Shown here: piece after piece, positions 1 to 10,291 of the stretch
How the letters are laid out: each line of letters starts with the position of its first letter
How positions within the stretch are numbered: the first letter of the stretch is position 1
Source of the DNA: Phellopilus nigrolimitatus
Taxonomy: Eukaryota; Basidiomycota; Agaricomycetes; Hymenochaetales; Hymenochaetaceae
Direction: 5' to 3'
Length of the DNA: 16,546 bases
Assembly (NCBI GenBank): GCA_021029095.1
Contig: JAJOHG010000500.1
Location: forward strand, 1 to 16,546
Program-made: the position numbers and the translations under genes
The notes under the pieces: generated by a model
Seen by the model: the letters and a program-made list of their open reading frames with translations, nothing else
Database searches by the model: none
What the model was told of the DNA's origin: nothing

Positions 1-1113
1 TGAGGGCAATTTGACTCATTCGTTTTTGGTTTCAAAAATGTATTCGATGTGCTTCTCCTGGTACTTGAAACAGAAGAGCTGAGTGGCTTCTGTTCGGACT
101 CGGTTTCTGAGCAGTGGGTTACTCATAAGAATTCTTGGAGTCGTATTTAACGACAAGGTCTGGAAGTTCGCCCGCCTGTGAGTTCTATACGCGTACTAGA
201 AATTGGGCAAGACTATAACATCGACAAATGCGCGAAGAGGAAGACAGGGATATTGAAAAAGGGCGCCGTAAAGGAATGAAATACAGCTATCTAGTCCTCG
301 AAATATGCATTGATCTCCACGAGTGCGTATCACGGCCTGTGCACGGCTTTTTGTAGTCATTGCTCGGGCGAAGACATCGGGGTTGCAAGGGGTGGCCAAC
401 TCTATATGGTCTGGTCTTTCTAGCTGTGGCCCCCTAGACGCCCTACGCATCTCTTTTCTGAACGGAGCCTGGTTACCTCGGCGGCGCGGGTTCGTTACAG
501 TAGGAAAAGTAGCTAGCTCCCACTGGAGACGGTCCGTCTTCGCTTTCGTTCACATTTGTGCTCCGACTCCGCACTCTCTGTTTGAGTTGCTTTCCTTTAT
601 GTACAGGTCGCGGTAGCGGATGTCCTTGTCACGCTGTGCCTCGTCAAGACAGACAAGCCTTGGAACCCAGTATCGCACAGCTTCAAAGGCGGAGGCTGTC
701 GCTGGCAGCACACATTTCCCCCAAGGTCAGTCCAAAGTGCACGACACTCGTAGGGACAAATGACGCTTCCATCTCGACAAGCATGCATTGATCCTTCTGC
801 GCGAGACATTCTAGATATTCAAGTTTTGCGCGGGTATCTTGTCGAGGCTGCGAATGTCAAAGATCTTCCTTTTACCGTCCTGGTCGATTCTCATCTTGGA
901 CTGCTCTTTTGGTATCGATGGCTCAGCCTCTCGCGAATCTCGCCCGCTTTACCTTCCTCGTCTTCAGGCTGCGGAGTAGCACATCCTCGTTGAGATAATT
1001 ATCCTGTCCTTTCGCAGCGTAGGTTCATTGTTTTCTTGAGCGTTCTACAACAATTTCTCTATATATTTGGATTCACATCGATATTTCGTCGCATCCGAAG
1101 CTCCTCAAATCCA
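1..1113. other. Left-end stretch without a recognised gene
   Basis: Several short open frames cross this stretch on both strands, but none shows a family motif I recognise and most lack an ATG near their start. The one candidate worth naming is on the minus strand at the extreme left. A frame ending at a TGA at 16-18 reads FKYQEKHIEYIFETKNE just before the stop and could be joined to an upstream frame by a very short GT-AG intron. It could be the 3' end of a gene whose other exons I cannot place, or chance. Base composition is mixed and no long repeat is obvious. The stretch lies downstream of the eIF4G-like gene's stop, so it may hold that gene's 3' UTR. Confidence 0.4.
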
Positions 1114-2524
1114 CTACTCCTCTTCCATCTCAGCAAGGGCTTTCGAGCGTGGAACTAGATTTAATTTGGGGTTCCGAGTAGGCTCGATAGATGCACCGTG
1201 CTCCAGATCGATGCTGGCGTTGCGGCGCGCTGGACGGCTTGATCGGAAAGACCGCGGTTGAGCGGAAGCTTCCGCACTGGTCTCCCTGCCAAGCATCGAG
1301 AAGACACTTGAATGGCCAAAAGTCATCGGCCCGCCGCTCTTTGCGATCTTTCTGAAGCCTGCCAGATCGCCAACTTTGTTGGCCGGTCTCAACGGGCCAA
1401 ACGCGAAGGACCACCCGTCGGGCCCAATCAAACTATTACCACGATGTTTAGCGCCGCGAGTCGTGCCAATAGAGTGAGTAAACACTTACTGAGCCTTCTC
1501 TTTTCTGGTCTGGCAGGTACATAAGCAATTTACTACCTTGACCAAAAATAACAAACTCACAATTTTGTCATACCGATTAATAGCAACGTCCTGGGGGCGG
1601 GGTATCCATTTACGCTCTTGCAGTTCGATTACATTCTGTCGTAGTTCATCAGCTTGGCGTTCGGACAATAATCGGAAACGAAATACTGCAGCATACCAAT
1701 AGCATGGCTTGTATACGAGGTGAAACATTGTTGCTGTTCGCAAGACCCTTCATGCGATTCAAGTACACGTCCATGTGATCACGAACCGTCGGCGTATCCC
1801 ATTTTCGACCGACGGTAATCAGTAGTTGGCACAAGGATTCGATGTTCTTGTCCTTGGGGATGTCGTTCTTTCTCAGGAAGAAGTTTATACATTCATGCAT
1901 TACGCGCTTTTCGAGCATTTGTAGCTTGAAAAGTTCGCCAATAAACCTGACGAGGCCGAGGTATTGGCGTTTCGACTTCCGTGCGGCGTGGAAGTAGTCG
2001 TCCGGGGACAGGATGCTCTTGCAGAAGCCACCAGGTCTCCCCTTCACGGCCCCATCGTTCGCATCCGCCTTTCCTGCCGTGGTTAACCCTTCTGTATTAC
2101 ATATGCGATAGAAATCATTCCTGCAGCGGATGAGGAGAAACTTCCGAAACAAAAGACCGCCAATGATCGGCTTGCCCTCGGAGTCGCGTATGCCGTCGTC
2201 CTGCACGTCTGGGCTGATCTGCTCCATCAACTTGCGACACAAACGTGCGTATATCGCGGCCCGCCTCTCATCGCTCTTCACATGCTGGAGGACGAGGTCC
2301 GTCGCGTGTGTAAGAGTGGCCCCACACTTCGTACCATCTCCCTCGCACTTGTTTATCCACGCGATAACTTTGTCTGACATCTCCTCGAAGTTGTCTATCG
2401 TCAGCTTGTTCAGCAGTGAGCAGATCTTACGAGCGATGGCCTCGGACGGATCCATCTTCATCAGCCGCGGTCGGCCTGCTATGCTATGTGTGACCAGGCG
2501 AATCGGAGACGGTTCGAGTGACAT
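1114..2524 (-). CDS. Stand-alone MIF4G-domain protein, eIF4G-like paralogue
   Basis: Spliced model, minus strand: exons 2524-1697, 1635-1561, 1509-1490 and 1432-1114, giving 413 aa. Introns are 61, 51 and 57 nt with GT-AG ends. Residues about 30-295 read as the MIF4G (HEAT-repeat) domain of eIF4G, which in that family binds the helicase eIF4A and RNA. Visible signatures are IARKICSLLNKLT, YARLCRKLMEQISP, VQDDGIR, RQYLGLVRFIGELFKLQML, MHECI, and NVIELQERKWIPR after intron 1. The rear part keeps features of fungal eIF4G downstream of MIF4G: GPDGW, PMTFGHSSVF, and a Ser/Arg stretch ending in LVPRSKALAEMEEE. The third exon is only 20 nt but keeps frame. Full eIF4G normally exceeds 1000 aa and has a long N-terminal part with an eIF4E-binding site. 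None is seen upstream of this ATG, so it is probably a short paralogue rather than the main initiation factor. A role in translation is inferred. Confidence 0.8.
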
Positions 2525-3103
2525 TGTTTGCGAAATTGCCTACTAGTAGCGGATGCGTCGAGTCAGCTCTAATGGTGGGAGTAAGCAGGAAGGGTGTGGG
2601 GTCGAGAAACAGCTACCCCCTCATAATCCAGTCGCTTCGATAGCTATTATCTGAGATGCTGCGTATGTGGAACTCTAAGATATAGGAAGCTTCTTGGGTT
2701 CATTTGATTATGAGCAGGGCGGCTAGCTGTACTAGTGAAGCACAGTCGTAGACCCCGAAATTGCAGTCCACGAGTAAGTATGAACCAAAATCTGCTTGCA
2801 GAAGAAAGAAACTTATTATGAGTGCGTATTGCCACAGCAAATGAAGTATTAGTTATAGCGAAACTCCTGGTAAAAATGCGTAAACGACGCGTGTGGCTCT
2901 CAGTGATCGACGAATGATCGACGACCCTTAGGTAAGAAGGCTGATGGCTCGCTTCCATTTCGGGCGGTGCTTGATGATGACGGCTCCGGCCGCGTTCGCG
3001 CTAAGACGCCCAATGGACTTCGCTCTGATTTGTATTTGTATCCCCTAGATTGGCTTTCTCTCGTCCTCACTGCTGCTCTACGTGACTGTGTCTGCAAGGA
3101 ATT
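2525..3103. other. Divergent spacer between the MIF4G gene and the first P450
   Basis: This 579-bp spacer separates two divergently oriented start codons and must hold both promoters. I see no clear TATA box close to either start, no tRNA-like fold and no convincing frame. The stretch at about 2640-2900 is AT-richer than the flanking exons. Confidence 0.4.
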
Positions 3104-5459
3104 ATGGTTGTCTCTCTCAAACTCGCTACTCTCGTCGAGCTCTTGACAGCAACCTGCGCGCTCGCCGCGACGCGATTCTTCTTCAGAATCATCCAAAGGA
3201 CGCGCAGGCTGCGCTCCCTTCCTGGACCTCCGCCGCCGCAATTCTACGTTGGCAACCTCGTGGATCTCCAGCTGGCCAAAGTTGGCACGCGCTATAATGT
3301 CTGGACGTCGATTTACGGCCGGGCTTATCGGATACACGGGCTCCTTTCTGTAAGTGCCTTTTCGTAAATTGCAGGTCGCACTGGGCGTTCTTATATAACG
3401 CACTATCATCTTCAGGAGGCAATTTTGGTTCTATCTGATCCCAAGGGGATAAACCATGTACTTTCTGCCAATTCTCCCAACTATACCCGGGATGAAGTTT
3501 CAAGAAACGCATTGGAGATTATGGTCCGTCCGTTTGATGATGAAAATAATAATGGTCGTAGCTAAGATGCGAGAAGTTTGGAAAGAGTCTCTTTTCTGTT
3601 GAAGGTGCCTATCTTCCTCCTGAAGCTCTTTTTCGAACGTCGTTCATGTCATTTGTTATGCAGGTGAAGAGCACAGGCGAATGAGAAAATCTCTCGCCGG
3701 AGTTTTTACGTGGGATAAGCTCACTGCTCATCACATCTACTCTGCTTAACGTTTCCAAAGTCCTCAATCTGTTCAAGAAATCTCTCCAACGTTGTTTGAC
3801 CTGGCATATCGAGTCCGTCTATCACGCTCGTTTATCGCATCTGCTAACTCTCACCGAATTAGCTCAAAGACACATGGGAAGAGAAAATCCTCCAGACTGG
3901 ATCGAGTGGCACAGTTTTCAGCATTTGCAGCTCGCTGCACATCCTGACGTGAGCTTACCCGTTCCCGTCGCTCTTCGCTTCGCATATCTTATCCCTTTTC
4001 GAACCTCCAGACTCGACGCGATCAGCATGACGACCTTCGGGCACAACTGCAGCGCGTCCTCGGGCGAGATCCCAGCCCTGCTCGACAAGATCTCGAATGC
4101 GCCGCGCCGCGGGGCGGCCTTCATGATCGCCAAGATCGTGGTCTCGTTCTGCCCGTTTATCGTCAGGCTGCCTTCGCCGATGAAGCATTGGGCACGCCGC
4201 CTGAAGACGGAGCTCGGGCGCGTCGCCGAGGAGGTGTGGTCTGGCGGCGCGAAGGGCGAGGCGGCGGGGATGCACTCGAAGGTCCTGGATTTGATAGGTG
4301 AGAAGGTCCCGGATGTCTTTATCGATATTGGTTGATTGAACTCGGCTACGTAGACAAGAGCAATTCTGACGATGGAGAGGCGATTTCGAGAGAAGAAGCA
4401 ATAGCACAGGTAAGTGTGCATGATCCGTCGACTGCATAAAAGAAAGCACGATTGAAATTTCCTAGATAATTGGAATACTATTTGCTGGTTCGGAGTCTAC
4501 TGCAAACGTCATCTCGGTGAGCTAGGCCTTTTGCTTTTGCCTTGCTACTCTCCACTAGCTAAATATTGCCATAGGAATGCCTATACGAACTGGCGCGTAA
4601 CCCGGACATGCAAAAGAAGCTCCGCGCCGAGCTGCTCGACTTTGAGCGGTCGAATGGCCGCGCACCGGGATACGACGATCTCATGAGCGCTACGGCGCTG
4701 CCGTACCTCGACGCGATCCTGCGCGAACTCAACCGGACCAAACCCGTCCTCATGGCAATCACACGTGCCGTACGTGGATATTTCCCAGCATTCACAAGTT
4801 CTTTTTCTCCTCGCTGACGACAGACATTATGAGCAGGCTGCACAGGACGACGTCATCCCGCTCGAGTATCCTATCGCGGGAACGGATGGCGTACGCGCGG
4901 TGCATGTCAAGGCCGGACAGACTGTGTACATCCCGGTGCGCGACGGTGTGAACGTCGACCCGCTGATCTGGGGCGCAGACGGGGCGGCGTTCCGCCCGGA
5001 GCGCTGGCTGGAGGCAGGCGCGCTCCCGGACGACGTGCAGAAGGTCCGCGCGCAGGGGCATGTCTTGACCTTTGGGGACGGGTACGTGAGGCAGTTGTTT
5101 CAACAAAAGCGTAGACATCTGATCATCTTTGGTCTGTAGACCAAAGGCGTGTCTTGGCCGACTTTTCGGTGAGTCTCTCATCTGCCCACGTCCTTCCACG
5201 TGTTCTTTGTTCTGATATAATATTGCTCTCTAGCCATCGCAGAGATGAAGGTCCGCCATCTACGACTACGCGGTCATACGTACGAGCTCACACTGCTTAT
5301 TTGTAGATCGTTATATCTGTCCTAATCCGCCACTTCATATTCGAGGACGAAGGGCGCACGCTTGATTTCTACCACCTGGGCGGGAACACCGTCAAGCCGA
5401 AGATCAGGGGAAGCGAAGAGGAGGGTGTCCAGCTGCCACTTAGAGTGAGCATCGTGTAA
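3104..5459 (+). CDS. Cytochrome P450 monooxygenase, 14 exons, intact
   Basis: Exons: 3104-3349, 3416-3523, 3577-3604, 3664-3709, 3761-3812, 3863-3948, 4011-4297, 4354-4409, 4466-4516, 4575-4769, 4837-5081, 5140-5168, 5234-5250 and 5307-5459. They join in frame to 532 aa, a normal fungal P450 length. Introns are 50-67 nt. In order: an N-terminal membrane anchor (about residues 5-28), the proline hinge LPGPPPP, helix-C region GEEHRRMRK, I-helix AGSEST (310-315), K-helix ELNR (E371, R374), FRPERW (437-442), and the haem loop FGDGPKACLG with ligand Cys471. All catalytic landmarks are present, so the enzyme should be active: an ER-bound haem monooxygenase fed by P450 reductase. The substrate cannot be told and I do not assign a CYP family. 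Oddities are a 17-nt exon 13, three donors reading gtccg (at 3524, 3813 and 5251), and AT-richer early exons against GC-rich later ones. Its 3' end converges on the 7-TM gene 161 bp away. Confidence 0.92.
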
Positions 5460-5620
5460 ATAATCGTAAATATGTTTATTCCTCTGAAGTGTCTACGCAA
5501 GTGCGACGCTTCGAATCCCCATTCTTGTCTCTTATCTACACAGAATATATGTACGCAGGAATATAAGTAGCTATAGATACACCATACACGAAAGATACAT
5601 TCGTATTCTTGCTTCCATCG

Positions 5621-7026
5621 TCACCGCTCATTCGCGCACAGGTCTTCCTTCGAGCTTTCTTTCGTCAACATGCCAGACGCAGACCCCGAGCTGCCGAACG
5701 ACGCGTCCGCCCTCTTCCGTCCGCCTATGCCCTCGTTGTCCTCAAGCAGTCTGAGGCGTATCCCGCCGTCGCTCTTCCGCGACTCTTCGACGTCTGTCGA
5801 GGAGTCGGTTACGCCGCCCGTCGTCGCGTCGAAGCCCGTGGAGCGCGGACGGAAGACGATGCGCTCCGGCCCACGCGGTTCTCGCGAAGGCACTGTGCCC
5901 GAATATACGTTCGTCGAGGTCAGCCCGGCGTTCACGACGGCGATGATCAGCGTCGGCATCATGCCCTTTACGTCCAAAAATAAAGTAAAAAATAAGACAG
6001 TTTCAAGGACGCAAGGAGACGTGTGCGCACCGTGATTTGTGGCATCATGTCGAACACGACGTAGAGCGGGTGGTCGCCCGCGGCCGTCCCGGGTGCGGTC
6101 TTGAAGAGCACGAACTCGGTGATCTTCGCGGCGGCGACGATGGCGCCCGACTCGATTACGAGGAGCACGATGATGCGGTACCTGTGGTCAGCGGAGCCAA
6201 GCGCCGACCGCCGCGGGTGCGTGAGGTACCAGATCCGTCCGGCGGTCAGCAAGGTGACGATGATGTTCGTCGCGAGCGACACCGCGAACATCGCGGTGCC
6301 CCATGCGATTGAGACCGCAAGGCGCGGTTTCGATAGAAAATATTGGCCTATAGCGCCGTAGCCTGCGACTGCGAGGGATTAAAAAAATTCAACACAAGCT
6401 ACAGGTTGCAGCTTTTCGGCAAAAGATAGCCTCACGTACTCGCAGTTCCTATGATCATGAGAGTTGGCAATGCGATGACCCGCATGCTGTTGCCCCAAAC
6501 GACATAGCAGCGCCAGGTTATAACGCAATCGCCTAACACGAGCTGGATGACTCTCGTTGGTTTCAGCGCTTTTGAATAAAATGATGTTCACTCACGTTTG
6601 TGATGTAGATAAGATCCTTGGCACGATTGAGGCTGTCGCCGATGTCTGCGAGGTATGCAATCGGTGCGGAGGGCGTAGTCCGCCGCAGGATCAACGCGAT
6701 GATCATACGACGCAGTGCTATGAAAACATGCGTGGTGGCAAGGGAGTACCTGCAGAACCCAGAAGCATAGTCAGTCCAAACTCTATACGGCTCAGCTAGA
6801 GAAACACGCACATGATGACCATGATCCATGTCGTTGGCCTGTATAGCTCGCTCTTTCGTTTCACTATGATAAAATACAGGGAGAGCGCGAAAAGAACTGA
6901 GTACATGCCTGTATATACGGCTTGAAATGAGCTCGCTCTAACGTGAAAAACAGAGACGCACTCACCCCACAAAGCGGACGCAAACCACCCGCCTAGCAAG
7001 TAGGCCTCGTCCATCGTGACACCCAT
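5621..7026 (-). CDS. Seven-transmembrane protein of a basidiomycete-type family
   Basis: Minus-strand exons 7026-6966, 6908-6812, 6749-6596, 6542-6440, 6368-6031 and 5965-5621 join in frame to 365 aa; introns are 57-71 nt. Seven hydrophobic helices are visible: one around MYSVLFALSLYFIIV, then WIMVIMYSLATTHVFIAL, a third across AKDLIYITN and LVLGDCVI, a fourth across ALPTLMIIGTAIAGYGAIGQ, a fifth around SLATNIIVTLLTAGRIWYL, IIVLLVIESGAIVAAA, and a last one across MMPQITGMMPTLIIAVV. They are followed by a polar, Ser/Arg-rich tail of about 95 residues, probably cytosolic. This layout, with short loops, a GYGAIGQYF-type segment and an RIWYL end to helix 5, recalls the expanded GPCR-like DUF families (DUF6533/6534 type) of Agaricomycetes; which family I cannot say. 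Function and ligand are unknown in such families. The start is the first ATG in frame; a second ATG at 7014 is equally possible. Acceptor choice for exon 5 (6368 rather than 6362) follows from frame and family likeness. Confidence 0.82.
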
Positions 7027-8150
7027 AGTAAAAAGACGTGTAGTACGGTCCCTGTAATCGAATGGCCTGTGGTCTGCGAGGACGTAAATCAGAGCCACGA
7101 GTAGAAGGAAAACTCGAGCCTGAAGTACTATCCGCACACTGGCAGCACCTCCGAAGAGTGAGGCCTAGTGAAAAGGCGAATACTGCCAGTAGATGTTGAT
7201 GCAGCGCTCACTGCCACTAAGCTAACGCGATGGGGACATTACATGCACAGAAATGAAGATCAGATCAATGAAAATTACTGGAAATCGCAGTCGTTTTGGT
7301 TGAATGCTTTGTACAGGATGACAACCCACGTAAGCGATTAGTGTTGCCGAAGAAGGAAGAAAAGCTTATATCCTTTCCGTTTGTGGCAGCATCAATCGCT
7401 TATGTAAATTGCCATTTACGAATGTTAGAATTAAAGAAGGATCGTTTGCCTCGCCGTCGGCCCTTGGCGCGAGCGATCGCTTGTCGATCTCTAGCTTTTC
7501 TGACTAACCACGCCGTGCCGCCGTGCCTTGTAACTTTGCTGACTCAAGAGTCGTATCGACCGCGGAATACGTACGTAGGTCCGCTGTTCTCGGGCTGCAA
7601 AGTACTTACGAATACTGGCGTAAGCAGCAACAGCACCCGAATATTGAAATTTGTGAAGAAAGGCAGCGCTCGAGCCGTCATGATATGAAGTGATTTCCCA
7701 CTGCTCAAGCTCGTCTGCGTGCCTCACGGAATATCTGTAAGCCCATTCAATTACAGAGGAGACGGCAGCCCCGGTACCCCCGGGCGTGTTTCAGCGCGCG
7801 TCTTTTTCGTGCCACAACGTCGTTCCTCGAGAAGTTTTTACTTTAGACTTCTGGCACTCTGCTGAAATTATCATGATGATCATGTGGCTACGGGTGCTTC
7901 GTCGGGCTTGAGTCCGGACGTAGCATAAGAAATTTTTAAAGCTCCTCTTGCTCCAGTAGGACTAGGGCGCGTACGAAGATCCGCTAGATGACCATTCACA
8001 ATGTCTGTAACACGGATTAAAATTATTTCTTGACTACACATCTATTACTGCATGGACAAAATACACTTTTCCGCAGTTGGGTACATACCCGGGGTATATG
8101 AAGCATACATAGAAAGAGAAAAAAGAAAAAGAACCACTCCGAATCGCAGT
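7027..8150. other. Unassigned 1.1-kb spacer
   Basis: This spacer lies upstream of the 7-TM gene and downstream of the second P450. Open frames at 7296-7688 (+) and 7491-7727 (-) overlap each other, both lack an ATG at the front and show no recognisable domain, so I do not call them. The minus-strand frame contains a good donor (gtaagt near 7605), which may hint at a relic of a spliced gene, but I could not find partner exons. The part at about 7770-7830 is GC-rich and non-coding by eye. Confidence 0.4.
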
Positions 8151-9718
8151 TCACGTTCGTCGCGTGAAGATGATGTCGAGGTCCTCCGGCAGGTTAAGCG
8201 CAAACGCGGAGAACGCATTCCGGATCCCGTCCACGTGCGACGAGTCCGCAGGGAGTACCCACTCGTATTCGCGCAGCAGCATCGCCATGAGCGTGCGCTG
8301 CTCATACATCGAGAACGAGCGCGCGGGGCATTGACGCGGCCCCAGGCCGAATGGCACCCAGCCTACCGGCACGTCCTCCGCTCCACCGACGCCGTCCCGC
8401 AGGAAGCGCGTCGGCTCGAACGCGTCCGCGTCCGGCCACTCCGCGGCGTTGTGCATGATGCCGTACATGTTGAGCATGACAGGCGTGCCCGGCGGGATGA
8501 GCAGCCCGCCGGCACGGATGGGCTCCGTTGAGACACGCGGGATGTTCGTGGTGGAAGGATTGTTATACCGCATAGACTCGCGGATGCAGGCCTGGAGATA
8601 GGGGAGGCGGAGAAGCGACTCCTGCGTGGGCGCGTCCGTGCCAAGAAAGGTGAGGACTTCCTCCCGCGCTTTCCGTTGGATTTCGGGGTACTTGGCGAAG
8701 CAATAGACGAGGGTCGACAATGCACCTGCCGTGGTGTCCTGTAGCGTAAATTAGACCAGTTCGTATATCTACTCACAAAAAGGGACAGTCGCTTACATGC
8801 CCGGCCATGAAAAGAACAATGACGTTGTCACGGTGCTCCTGGTCCGTCATATCCGGCTCCTCCAGCATGTATGAAATCAAGTCGTCTCCCGGCGTGTTCT
8901 TCTTCACCTGCAGGAGCTTGCGGAACTCCTCTACGAGGCCGTCGAGCTCCGCAATGACGCGCTTCCGCGGGAGCCACGTCTCGAGGAAGGGGAGGAACAT
9001 GTACAGCGGGTTCGCGATGCTGTGCATTACCTCCCGGTAGTGCTCGACGAACGGCGAGCGCGGGTCCGCGAGCGCCGCGAAGTCGTGGCCCAGCACCGTC
9101 GCGCCTATTGCGTCGAGCGAGTAGCGGTGCGCGTAGTCGCTCCAGCACACCCGCCCGCCCTCGCCGAGCTGCGCGAAGAGCACGTCTGCGAGCGCGGCGA
9201 AGTGCCGCACGGGTGCCGCGCGCGCGAGCGCGGTGCGCACGGCGCGTCCCTGCGTGCGCCACTTGTCGCCCTCGATGAAGAAGATGTTCTCGCGGCCCGT
9301 GAAGCGCCAGAAGAGCATGTGCTCGGGCGGGGGCTGCTTCGTGAACAGGCGGTTCTCCATCAATGCCTTTCCGAGCTGTTCAAAAATTACTTGAATTTGT
9401 GCCTCTATGAAGAAGAAAAAAACGCTGAATCACCTTGTAGTCGACACAATGCACCATCCAAGTGCCGAACGTCCAGACAAGCACGAGTCCCGCGCCATGC
9501 TTCTCCGCACAGGGGAGAAAGAGTCGCTTTATTCTCAGTTCCTCCGTCTCCCCCGACGCATAGCTCCGTAGGAGAGGCCAGACCGGCACACAAGGTAGAT
9601 GCTTCAATTCCGTTGGCACCGCAAAGACACGTCTCAGCAACAGTACAACGTACGTCCCTGCAAATGTGACCAGCCCGACGAGGAGCGCCGCTGAGTTTCC
9701 GTTGCTGTTCCCGAGCAT
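8151..9718 (-). CDS. Cytochrome P450 monooxygenase, 3 exons
   Basis: Exons 9718-9434, 9375-8797 and 8738-8151, with two 58-nt introns, give 483 aa. An N-terminal hydrophobic anchor (about residues 11-29) is followed by a proline-containing hinge (LPCVPVWPLL). Landmarks are helix-C region WRTQGRAVRTAL, I-helix AGHDTT (286-291, split by intron 2 after His), K-helix ESMR (E342, R345), FEPTRF (about 394-400) and haem loop FGLGPRQCPA with ligand Cys425. The glycine usually found two residues after the Cys is alanine here, a tolerated variant in the superfamily. Architecture and sequence differ strongly from the P450 at 3.1-5.5 kb, so the two are not recent duplicates. The enzyme should be ER-anchored and reductase-dependent; the substrate is unknown. 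The start is the first ATG; a GTG 15 bases further upstream is unlikely in a eukaryote. The exon 1/2 join (K then LGKALMEN) is the least certain point. Confidence 0.9.
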
Positions 9719-9840
9719 CGTTGCCGACGTCACGGAGATTTTCCCGCCTTTAGGCGTTAAGATGCGCGATGTGCGAGGAGCTCCAGGGTCAACGATGCAG
9801 CTGCTGTACAGACGAGATACGCATCATGCTCGACAGATCT

Positions 9841-9848
9841 TCTTATAT
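9841..9848 (-). promoter_or_regulatory. Possible TATA box of the second P450
   Basis: The minus strand reads catataag about 125 bases before the ATG at 9718. This is a plausible spacing for a fungal TATA element plus a short 5' UTR. It is judged by eye only. Confidence 0.3.
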
Positions 9849-9995
9849 GAGAACGAGGTAAGCATTGCTATCGGACATCTCCGAGTGCAAAACAGCCGAT
9901 AAGTTCGATTCGAAAATAGAACGCTGACTGAGTTAGCTAACTTTTAGTGTATACAACTTCTCGCAGGATAACCGGCAGTTAGTTACAGGTTTTCC

Positions 9996-10083
9996 GCACC
10001 TTTTTTTCTAACTTTGTACCGTATCCCCGTTCGGTAATAGCTGCTAAAATGGTAGTAGTTGCTAAACATGGTAGTAGTTGCTT
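9996..10083 (+). repeat. Left inverted-repeat arm
   Basis: This arm pairs with 10292-10377. It also holds a small tandem duplication: tgctaaaatggtagtagt at 10042-10059 is followed at 10060-10078 by the same unit with one extra c. The right arm has the matching unit without the perfect doubling. Confidence 0.7.
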
Positions 10084-10291
10084 ATTTAATCCGGACGCAG
10101 GTGATCGGCGCGTGGACTGAGCTGCGAATAATGCTCATGCTCCTCTGAAAGATTAGTGAATAAATAGAAAGCACGGCAGTTGGATATATGATAGTGGCCA
10201 TGCTTATCATGAAATCTGTGTAATATTCATTTTCTCGAAAGGCTGGAGTAAGGATCGAGACTGAAAGTACAATGTCGATGCCGCGAGGATA
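10082..10291 (-). pseudogene. Possible fragment of a 7-TM gene inside the inverted repeat
   Basis: The minus strand between the two arms is open and ends at a TAA at 10082. Its translation contains a hydrophobic segment with IIYPTAVLSIYSLIF, then QRSMS, then a short polar tail. A last helix with an IYPT-type motif followed by QRS is what I would expect at the C-terminus of some basidiomycete 7-TM proteins. No start codon of its own belongs to the cargo: the ATG in frame lies in the repeat arm. If the likeness is real, this is a captured or stranded last exon, not a working gene. The likeness is from memory of the family pattern and could be chance in an AT-rich hydrophobic frame. Confidence 0.35.

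Noticed and set aside
3566..3576. Earlier acceptor (gctaag) for intron 2 of the first P450
   Set aside because: It leads to a stop within a dozen codons; the acceptor at 3576 restores the conserved frame.
5500..5525. tRNA T-arm-like string (cttcgaatcccc)
   Set aside because: No matching A box, acceptor stem or anticodon arm could be found around it.
5556..5620. TATA-like atataag on the plus strand followed by an ATG frame at 5609
   Set aside because: The frame is antisense to the 7-TM gene's last exon, and the position is the 3' flank of two converging genes.
6362..6368. Alternative acceptor six bases downstream for exon 5 of the 7-TM gene
   Set aside because: It also keeps frame, but the upstream acceptor gives the IAGYGAIGQ sequence that fits the helix better; only transcripts can decide.
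7296..7688. 130-codon open frame on the plus strand
   Set aside because: It begins at TTG rather than ATG, overlaps an opposite-strand frame, has no domain, and lies in mixed-composition spacer DNA.
9022..9669. 215-codon open frame on the plus strand
   Set aside because: It lies antisense to the second P450, runs across its intron, and is rich in Arg/Glu/His as expected for the complement of GC-rich codons; it shows no domain.
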